A stretch of 9,425 bases of DNA from Alphaproteobacteria bacterium (GTDB lineage Bacteria > Pseudomonadota > Alphaproteobacteria > CAAHEQ01 > UBA3637). Both the position numbers and the translations under genes were made by a program. Shown here piece after piece: positions 5,466 through 9,425 of this stretch. The stretch spans positions 1 to 9,425 of the forward strand of contig JAFZGR010000274.1 in the NCBI GenBank assembly GCA_017555325.1, in the 5' to 3' direction. The first letter of the stretch is position 1; each line of letters begins with the position of its first letter. The notes under the pieces were generated by a model that did no database searches, was not told the origin of the DNA, and worked only from the letters and a program-made list of their open reading frames with translations.

Positions 5466-5476
5466 TTGATGAGCGA

Positions 5477-5505
5477 GTTAGCCACATAAAAAATTATGTG
5501 GTTAG
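5477..5505. repeat. Hairpin H1, directly after the second pilin-like gene
   Basis: TTAGCCACATAA (5478-5489) pairs with TTATGTGGTTAG (5494-5505) in a 12-bp stem with two G-U pairs and an AAAA loop, 12 nt after the stop codon. The next bases are ACGGCAG, not a T-run, so it looks more like an mRNA-stabilising or recombination structure than a simple terminator. Confidence 0.7.
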
Positions 5506-5556
5506 ACGGCAGTGTTAAATGGTTTTTTTTTGAGTTCCCCGTTTTTCACTGCTGTT
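5506..5556. repeat. Hairpin H2 = element copy A (ACGGCAGT ... ACTGCTGT)
   Basis: ACGGCAGT (5506-5513) pairs with ACTGCTGT (5548-5555), eight pairs including one G-U. The 34-nt loop contains an eight-or-more T run and TTGAGTTCCCCG. The whole unit is repeated as copy B at 5602-5652, with shared blocks CGGCAGT-TTAAA-GG-TTT, TTGAGTTCCCCG and TTTT-ACTGC-GTT. Confidence 0.75.
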
Positions 5557-5567
5557 GATTAAAAGTT

Positions 5568-5594
5568 GCTTAAAGATTCCAAAGCTCTTTAAGC
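5568..5594. repeat. Hairpin H3 between the two element copies
   Basis: GCTTAAAG (5568-5575) pairs perfectly with CTTTAAGC (5587-5594) across an 11-nt loop. Its right arm overlaps AGCTCTTT (5583-5590), which could instead pair with AAAGAGCT at 5704-5711, so two mutually exclusive folds are possible. Confidence 0.65.
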
Positions 5595-5601
5595 ACGGCA
5601 G

Positions 5602-5660
5602 AACGGCAGTATTAAACGGTTTTCTTGAGTTCCCCGCTTTTTACTGCCGTTTGTTTTTTT
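5602..5660 (+). terminator. Hairpin H4 = element copy B, terminator-like
   Basis: AACGGCAGTA (5602-5611) pairs with TACTGCCGTT (5642-5651), ten perfect pairs, followed by G and seven T (5653-5660 region). It could serve as the final transcription stop for the pilin-like genes, although the 30-nt loop is unusually large. In copy A one arm has a G-U pair where copy B has G-C, so the pairing is kept despite base change. Confidence 0.6.
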
Positions 5661-5777
5661 GAGGGGGCTCTGTAATTAAAGATATGCTTTCCTAAAAAAG
5701 TTCAAAGAGCTGATTGTATCAGAATATTTAAATCCCCTTGTAAATGCAGGAGGATTGTTATTTGTTTATTCCTGTTT
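5661..5777. other. Spacer between converging pilin and acetyltransferase/Nudix genes
   Basis: No gene is visible. CTGAT (5710-5714) / ATCAG (5718-5722) forms a tiny hairpin. On the minus strand it is followed after some bases by a T-run (complement of 5695-5700), a weak candidate terminator for the minus-strand gene ending at 5778. Confidence 0.35.
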
Positions 5778-6722
5778 TTATTTAAGTACATATTCCGGAT
5801 AAATGGGTATCGGATTGTCAATATCCACATATTTCATCTCAAATCCTTCCATTTCCGGTTCAATCATTTGAATGGTTTCTTTTGCTTTATCCGTTTCTGA
5901 TAAAGTGCATTCAAACGGGAAAACAATTTCGTGTCCTTTTCCGCCCTCAAATGTGAAAATATTTTCGGCAATCGGTAAGGCTTTTGTAATTTGAATATCT
6001 AACCCTGTTTCTTCTTTTAATTCTCGTTTAACGGCGTTTTCGGCTGTTTCGCCAAAGTGAATACCGCCCCCCGGCAAACGATAAAAATATTGATTTTTAA
6101 TAGAATCATATCCTTTGACGGCAAGAACGGTGTTCCCTTTGCGGATAACGGCAATCGCCAAAGGTCTGATTTCGCCTTTTTCTCGTTTATCTGTTTTAAT
6201 CCAAACGTGATGTTCTATATGTCCGTCAACAACTGTGTCCGGTCGGGTATAACCACCCATTTCCCGCATAACGGATAACATAACCGAATGAGAGGTTGGA
6301 TTGTTTTCATCACAAGAAAGCATAACGCTTTCAAGATGTAGATTATTTTTGCAATAATCTAATACCAGTTTTAACCCTTGCTTTGCATAGCCTCTTTTTC
6401 GGCAAGATGGCAAAATCTGATACGCAATATGACCGCCGGATTTTTTTAATCCCTCATTTAAATAATGGCGAACGTGATATAATCCGACAAAACATTTGCC
6501 GTCAAATAATAATAAAACGGTTGCCGGAACTCTGTCTTGCGGAATAGGGCCGTTTTTGCAAGTATTTAAATAATCTAAATATCCGTCAAAGTTTGTTTCG
6601 GAATATTCAATCAGTTTTTGTGATGCACGAATATCAAACGGTGTCGGATTGGCTTTTAATTCCATAATTCCATTTAATAATTCCGGCAAAATTTCAGCTG
6701 TCGGTTCTATAATTTTAAGCAT
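5778..6722 (-). CDS. GNAT acetyltransferase fused to a Nudix hydrolase
   Basis: The 314-residue product joins two enzymes. Residues about 1-177 form a GNAT N-acetyltransferase: ATVLLLFDGKCFVGLYHVRH strands, acetyl-CoA loop SCRKRGYAKQGL (106-117), then LESVMLSCDENNPTSHSVM and GGY. Residues about 184-314 form a Nudix domain with a perfect Nudix box at 219-241 (G219, E225, R233-E234, E237-E238, G240), preceded by YFYRLPGGG. GNAT enzymes move an acetyl group from acetyl-CoA to an amine; Nudix enzymes cleave nucleoside-diphosphate-linked compounds. All metal-binding glutamates are present, so the Nudix half should be active; substrates are unknown. The start at 6722 has AAGGAGGA (6728-6735) 5 nt upstream. 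An in-frame start at 6779 is rejected because it has no ribosome site and falls in the -35 box of the promoter. Confidence 0.88.
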   Translation of the reverse strand: MLKIIEPTAEILPELLNGIMELKANPTPFDIRASQKLIEYSETNFDGYLDYLNTCKNGPIPQDRVPATVLLLFDGKCFVGLYHVRHYLNEGLKKSGGHIAYQILPSCRKRGYAKQGLKLVLDYCKNNLHLESVMLSCDENNPTSHSVMLSVMREMGGYTRPDTVVDGHIEHHVWIKTDKREKGEIRPLAIAVIRKGNTVLAVKGYDSIKNQYFYRLPGGGIHFGETAENAVKRELKEETGLDIQITKALPIAENIFTFEGGKGHEIVFPFECTLSETDKAKETIQMIEPEMEGFEMKYVDIDNPIPIYPEYVLK

Positions 6723-6749
6723 TTTTATCCTCCTTATTGTACATTTAAA

Positions 6750-6779
6750 AGCATACAATAATCCGTTAAAATCTGTCAA
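6750..6779 (-). promoter_or_regulatory. Promoter of the GNAT-Nudix gene
   Basis: On the minus strand a perfect TTGACA (6774-6779) is followed by an 18-bp spacer and TATGCT (6750-6755, 4 of 6). Transcription would begin near 6743, leaving a leader of about 20 nt that holds the strong ribosome site. Confidence 0.6.
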
Positions 6780-6790
6780 TGACTTTTTTG

Positions 6791-6819
6791 TTGATTTTTA
6801 AAATAACTTTTCGTATGAT
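6791..6819 (+). promoter_or_regulatory. Promoter of the glycosyltransferase operon
   Basis: TTGATT (6791-6796) and TATGAT (6814-6819, 5 of 6) are 17 bp apart, 29 nt ahead of the start codon. Its -35 box is only 11 bp from the -35 box of the divergent GNAT-Nudix promoter, so a protein bound between them could affect both. Confidence 0.6.
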
Positions 6820-6848
6820 AAAAATATGTTTATAAAAGGAGAAAATTG

Positions 6849-7835
6849 ATGATACAACCGCTTGTTTCCGTTATTGTGCCGATTTATAATGTTGCCGATT
6901 TGTTAGGAGGCTGTTTAGACAGTATTCTGAATCAGACATATCAAAATTTTGAAATTATCTGTGTGGATGACGGGGCAACTGATGATAGTGGACAAATTGC
7001 CGATTCGTATGCACAAAAAGATAATCGTATTACGGTTATTCATCAGCAAAACAAAGGGCTTTCCGGTGCCAGAAACAGCGGATTAGTCGTTGCGAAGGGT
7101 GAATACGTCACATTTTGCGATTCGGATGATTATTATCACCCGTTGTTTTTGGAAAAAATGGTTTCGCTTATACAGCAAGAAAAAGCTGATGTCGTTACGT
7201 GTTCACTGGTTCATACAAAAGAAAAAAACACGGGCAAATATGATGATTTGAGTGCTTTTGTACCGACTGTTCGGATTTGTGATAATCCGATTATGGATTT
7301 TTTAAATACATCTTGTATTCCGACCGGTGTACACATTAAGTTATATCGGCGGGAAGCATTGGGTGATTTGCAATTTGTTGAAGGTATTTATTTTGAAGAT
7401 ATTCCGTTTACAACATTGTTGATGATGCAAGTTAAAAAAGTAATTAGTACCAATTATCCGTTGTATTATTATTACACAAATCCCAATTCCATTATGCGTA
7501 CGTCGTTTAACGTTAAAAAAGTGATGAGTTATATCACACTGATACGGCATATTTCTGAAAAAACAGCACAAATCCGACCGGAACTATCCGAATTGGTTCG
7601 TAAAAAAGTGCTAAACAGACGGTTTAAAATGATGGTTAATCAGGCCATTCGCAAACAAAAGAATAAAACCGAACGCATAACGTTGTTTAATGAAATTCAA
7701 AAACAGGTTAAGCCGTTATTTGAAAAAGGAATTATTTCGTATGACGGATTAAAACCGCATCATCGGTTGACCTTGTTTTTATTATTAAAATGCAAAACCT
7801 CTCATCCGGCCCGTTGGGTCATGACATTAATTTAA
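6849..7835 (+). CDS. Glycosyltransferase family 2 (GT-A fold)
   Basis: The 328-residue protein starts with the classic GT2 nucleotide-sugar domain: VSVIVPIYNVADLL (6-19), LDSILNQTYQNFEIICVDDG (23-42, with D40-D41), NKGLSGARNSGL (68-79) and the DxD-type metal site CDSDDYY (90-96). Further on, GIYFEDIPFTT supplies the ED (183-184) expected near the acceptor site, and YPLYYYYTNPNSIMR is typical of LPS/capsule/EPS sugar transferases. The C-terminal 90 residues are basic (KKVLNRRFKMMVNQAIRKQK) and may contact the membrane; there is no clear transmembrane helix. Donor and acceptor sugars cannot be told. A TTG just before the ATG could extend the frame by one codon; ATG at 6849 is preferred because AAGGAG (6836-6841) is then 7 nt away. 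It is followed after 13 nt by a 56-codon gene. Confidence 0.9.
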   Translation: MIQPLVSVIVPIYNVADLLGGCLDSILNQTYQNFEIICVDDGATDDSGQIADSYAQKDNRITVIHQQNKGLSGARNSGLVVAKGEYVTFCDSDDYYHPLFLEKMVSLIQQEKADVVTCSLVHTKEKNTGKYDDLSAFVPTVRICDNPIMDFLNTSCIPTGVHIKLYRREALGDLQFVEGIYFEDIPFTTLLMMQVKKVISTNYPLYYYYTNPNSIMRTSFNVKKVMSYITLIRHISEKTAQIRPELSELVRKKVLNRRFKMMVNQAIRKQKNKTERITLFNEIQKQVKPLFEKGIISYDGLKPHHRLTLFLLLKCKTSHPARWVMTLI

Positions 7836-7848
7836 AAGGAGTTGACTT

Positions 7849-8019
7849 ATGAACGAAACACAAAATACACAAAAAAACATAGATAATCACGATAATGATA
7901 TGTATATTTTAAATCAAAACGGGTCAATTACGCAGATAGAACCGATCACTAAAAATGAAAAAGGAGTAGAGCAGGTTATACATGCTCAGCAACGGGAACG
8001 TTTAAAAACAAACGGATAA
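7849..8019 (+). CDS. Small hypothetical protein, 56 residues, in operon with the glycosyltransferase
   Basis: I do not recognise this protein. ATG at 7849 has a strong AAGGAG (7836-7841) with a 7-nt gap, starting one base after the glycosyltransferase stop codon. The reading begins MNETQNTQKNIDNHDNDMYI, continues LNQNGSITQIEPITKNEKGV and ends EQVIHAQQRERLKTNG, then TAA. It is very hydrophilic, rich in N, Q, D and E, with no Cys, Trp, signal peptide or membrane helix. The last 20 residues could form a charged helix. The YILNQNGSITQIEPI stretch looks like a short beta hairpin. The ribosome site and operon position are the main support for it being real. It may be an accessory protein for the transferase, but nothing shows that. 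Confidence 0.65.
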   Translation: MNETQNTQKNIDNHDNDMYILNQNGSITQIEPITKNEKGVEQVIHAQQRERLKTNG

Positions 8020-8040
8020 ATTTTTGTAGTCGTTTATCCG
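8013..8040 (+). other. Inverted repeat over the small gene's stop codon
   Basis: CGGATAAA (8013-8020) pairs perfectly with TTTATCCG (8033-8040) across a 12-nt loop. The left arm contains the TAA stop of the 56-codon gene. No T-run follows, so it is more likely an mRNA 3'-end structure than the terminator itself. Confidence 0.5.
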
Positions 8041-8082
8041 AGTGATATGTTTCGGTTTAATTTGACTGATATGTTGTTTTTT

Positions 8083-8123
8083 TTGTAAATTTCCACCGGC
8101 TTGTGCCGGTGGTATTTTTACAA
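8083..8123 (+). terminator. Terminator of the glycosyltransferase operon
   Basis: CCACCGGC (8093-8100) / GCCGGTGG (8105-8112) with a TTGT loop forms a strong 8-bp GC stem followed by TATTTTT (8113-8119). An outer arm, TTGTAAA (8083-8089) with TTTACAA (8117-8123), extends the fold. It lies 64 nt after the small gene's stop. Confidence 0.85.
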
Positions 8124-8282
8124 GTTTGTTTAGAGGATAACGTTGTAAGTAATTATCTAAATTTGTCTGTGTGTTTGTGGTGTGGATTCTGACTGTTATT
8201 GATAATTTTAAGTGTTTATCGGTTGGGGAGGGGTATCTATAACCAGACTGCTTATACGGATAGTGTTGTGTTTGATACTAAA
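8124..8282. other. Spacer without a gene before the transporter terminator
   Basis: This T/G-rich stretch has no frame with a ribosome site on either strand. Nothing beyond ordinary spacer is supported. Confidence 0.45.
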
Positions 8283-8314
8283 ACACCATCCCGATTGTGG
8301 AATTGGGATGGTGT
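8283..8314 (-). terminator. Hairpin terminator after the formate/nitrite transporter gene
   Basis: ACACCATCCC (8283-8292) pairs with GGGATGGTGT (8305-8314). The inner GATT/AATT adds four more pairs (one G-U) around a GTGG loop, giving 14 pairs. On the minus strand only TTT then AG follows, so the U-tract is short and the terminator may be partly Rho-independent at best. It is 35 nt past the transporter's stop codon. Confidence 0.6.
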
Positions 8315-8349
8315 AGTTTGTTAAAACAGTTAAAGTGTATTTGTTTTTT

Positions 8350-9144
8350 TTAGTCTTGTTTTTTAGTCGGATTATATAAATAGCCGTAAATTAATCCGAT
8401 AAAAACTGCTCCGCCGATGATGTTTCCGATTGTTGCCGGAATTAAGTTGGATGTAATAAACGCACTCCATGTAATGTTTGCCCCGTTATAAATAGCAGCA
8501 GGAATAAAGAACATATTGGCAATGGAGTGTTCGTATCCTAATGTGACAAATATCATCACCGGTACCCAAATGCCCAAAGATTTGCTGACAATGTCTTTTC
8601 CCGCATATCCCATCCATGTGCCTAAACAAACAAGCATATTGGCCCCGATTGCTTTATAAAACACAACATCCCATGGTTTGCTTAATTTGCCGTTGGCTAA
8701 TGTGTTTAAATAATTGCTGTATGGATTGGAGGCAATGATATCGGTTTTGTGGGCTAAAATATACGCAACAAATTGAGCGCCGACAAAGTTAAATAAATAA
8801 GCTAAACACCAAACTTTTAACAATTGTATAAGGGTAGTTTTCTTTTGCATGCAGGAGAGTGTCATTCCGGCACAGTCGCTTGTGAATAAATCAGCCCCAG
8901 CAACCGAAACCATAATTAAGCCGACCGGAAATAATGCACCGGCAATAAATTTAACCATACCGGGGGCTGAAAAAGCATCTCTGGGCATACCGCCGGCAAC
9001 AACAACGGTTAATAATCCGCCTAAAGCAATGAATATACCACCCATAATGGCTAATAACATAAATTTGTAAAGAGGGGTATTTGCTTTTGCTTTTGAACTG
9101 TCTGCAAATAAAACGGCAATTTCTGCCGGTGAATAATATGACAT
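8350..9144 (-). CDS. Formate/nitrite transporter family (FNT) channel
   Basis: The 264-residue integral membrane protein has the FNT layout of six membrane helices: about 26-52, 63-83, 108-131, 160-181, 189-212 and 232-257. The family hallmark G-Y-E-H-S-I-A-N-M-F-F-I-P (203-215) includes the pore histidine H206, and GANITWSAFITSNLIPATIGN (221-241) matches the usual GN...LGN region. FNT proteins form pentamers, each subunit carrying a pore for formate, nitrite, hydrosulfide or lactate-like anions. The helix-2 loop reads GADLFTSD (83-90), where the common form is GAELFTGN. Substrate cannot be decided between FocA, NirC and others. The start at 9144 has AAGGAG (9151-9156) 6 nt away. No pyruvate formate-lyase or nitrite reductase gene is in the window. 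Confidence 0.92.
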   Translation of the reverse strand: MSYYSPAEIAVLFADSSKAKANTPLYKFMLLAIMGGIFIALGGLLTVVVAGGMPRDAFSAPGMVKFIAGALFPVGLIMVSVAGADLFTSDCAGMTLSCMQKKTTLIQLLKVWCLAYLFNFVGAQFVAYILAHKTDIIASNPYSNYLNTLANGKLSKPWDVVFYKAIGANMLVCLGTWMGYAGKDIVSKSLGIWVPVMIFVTLGYEHSIANMFFIPAAIYNGANITWSAFITSNLIPATIGNIIGGAVFIGLIYGYLYNPTKKQD

Positions 9145-9179
9145 GTAAAACTCCTTGGTTGAAATAAAAAAGTATGTGC

Positions 9180-9208
9180 TTAATATCTCTTTTTGATGAA
9201 AAAATCAA
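9180..9208 (-). promoter_or_regulatory. Promoter of the FNT gene with an overlapping inverted repeat
   Basis: On the minus strand TTGATT (9203-9208) is 17 bp from TATTAA (9180-9185). Overlapping the -35 box, TTGAT (9193-9197) and ATCAA (9204-9208) form an inverted repeat separated by 6 nt. This recalls the FNR/Anr site TTGAT-N4-ATCAA, but the spacer is two bases too long. Confidence 0.5.
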
Positions 9209-9425
9209 GTGTTTTTTTTAAAAGTGCTTTTTTTGAAGTGTTTGTTTTTTTAATCGAAAGAAGAGAGGTGGATTTTTCCGATATAGTGCCTGAAAAAGAC
9301 AATTTTTAATCAAAAAAGTGCATTTTTTTGTTGCTAAAAATTTTATATCATGATAGACTGCACAACGAAATAACCGTCAGCCTAATCAGTGTTCATCTGG
9401 GGAAACACCGTTTTATGCACGGGAA
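9209..9425. other. Intergenic tail with possible start of an unidentified transcript
   Basis: No gene is visible to the window edge. AAAAGTGC followed by a T-run occurs at 9220-9235 and, with one extra A, at 9315-9328. TATCAT (9346-9351) could be a -10 box but lacks a good -35. Beyond it the sequence becomes less AT-rich. GTGTT (9389-9393) / AACAC (9404-9408), stacked on AACG (9364-9367) / CGTT (9409-9412), suggests a folded RNA or leader. I could not match it to tmRNA, RNase P RNA, SRP RNA, 6S RNA or a riboswitch that I know. Confidence 0.3.

Noticed and set aside
5477..5556. Integron attC-like site (GTTAGAC resembles the GTTRRRY core at 5501-5507)
   Set aside because: The matching RYYYAAC half-site and the expected bulged stem are missing, and no integrase or cassette array is present.
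6057..6278. Plus-strand open frame opposite the GNAT-Nudix gene
   Set aside because: It is antisense to the acetyltransferase/Nudix linker and Nudix box, has no ribosome site, and its protein resembles no family.
6723..6779. Longer GNAT-Nudix start at 6779
   Set aside because: It has no ribosome site, overlaps the TTGACA promoter box, and an excellent AAGGAGGA precedes the start at 6722.
7341..7571. Minus-strand open frame opposite the glycosyltransferase
   Set aside because: Antisense to conserved GT2 sequence, with a low-complexity translation and no start signal.
8849..9070. Plus-strand open frame opposite the FNT gene
   Set aside because: It lies antisense inside a strongly supported membrane protein gene and has no ribosome site; it is a shadow of biased codon use.
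9193..9208. Canonical FNR box
   Set aside because: Half-sites match but the spacer is 6 nt instead of 4, so it is reported only as an FNR-like repeat.

Overview
The window is visibly AT-rich, densely coding bacterial DNA, and all ten coding sequences end in TAA. It most likely comes from a low-GC, host- or gut-associated member of the Alphaproteobacteria. The main evidence is a TolC-family outer membrane protein gene followed directly by a PopZ/DUF2497 polar-organizing protein gene, an alphaproteobacterial arrangement. The short palindromes at 3694-3860 resemble those scattered through alphaproteobacterial genomes. The unusual pilin-like N-termini (G|RSMVE) I associate from memory with uncultured gut Alphaproteobacteria. 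The lineage is an inference and no search was run.

Layout. 1-208 (+): C-terminal end of a protein that begins before the window. 278-318: a hairpin with U-tracts on both strands ends that gene and the opposing popZ. 329-2084 (-): tolC-like gene then popZ, 10 nt apart, from one promoter near 2116-2144. 2163-2404 (+): tRNA-Cys and tRNA-Asn, with a promoter-like sequence in front and a clear intrinsic terminator behind. 2401-2560: decayed repeats. 2658-3495 (+): a near-consensus promoter driving an ankyrin-repeat protein. 3496-4408: over 900 nt without a gene, holding a 26-bp direct repeat that brackets three different palindromes, then a very AT-rich pilin leader. 4409-5465 (+): two tandem type IV pilin-like genes. 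5466-5777: a chain of four hairpins, two of them copies of one element. 5778-6722 (-): a GNAT acetyltransferase fused to a Nudix hydrolase. 6849-8019 (+): a family 2 glycosyltransferase plus a 56-codon gene of unknown function, transcribed divergently from the fusion gene. 8350-9144 (-): a formate/nitrite transporter. 9145-9425: its promoter region, then an unassigned stretch running off the window.

How the genes relate. The window is a set of short, independent transcription units rather than one pathway. TolC/PopZ concerns envelope export and cell-pole organisation. The pilin pair and the glycosyltransferase are plausible surface functions, and the FNT channel suggests anaerobic formate (or related anion) exchange. 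The most distinctive parts are the paired pilin-like genes with their flanking structured, repeat-rich DNA. Their first 45 codons differ at 11 places, every one silent, while the rest of the proteins diverges strongly. I found no CRISPR array, insertion sequence, phage gene or recognisable defence system.
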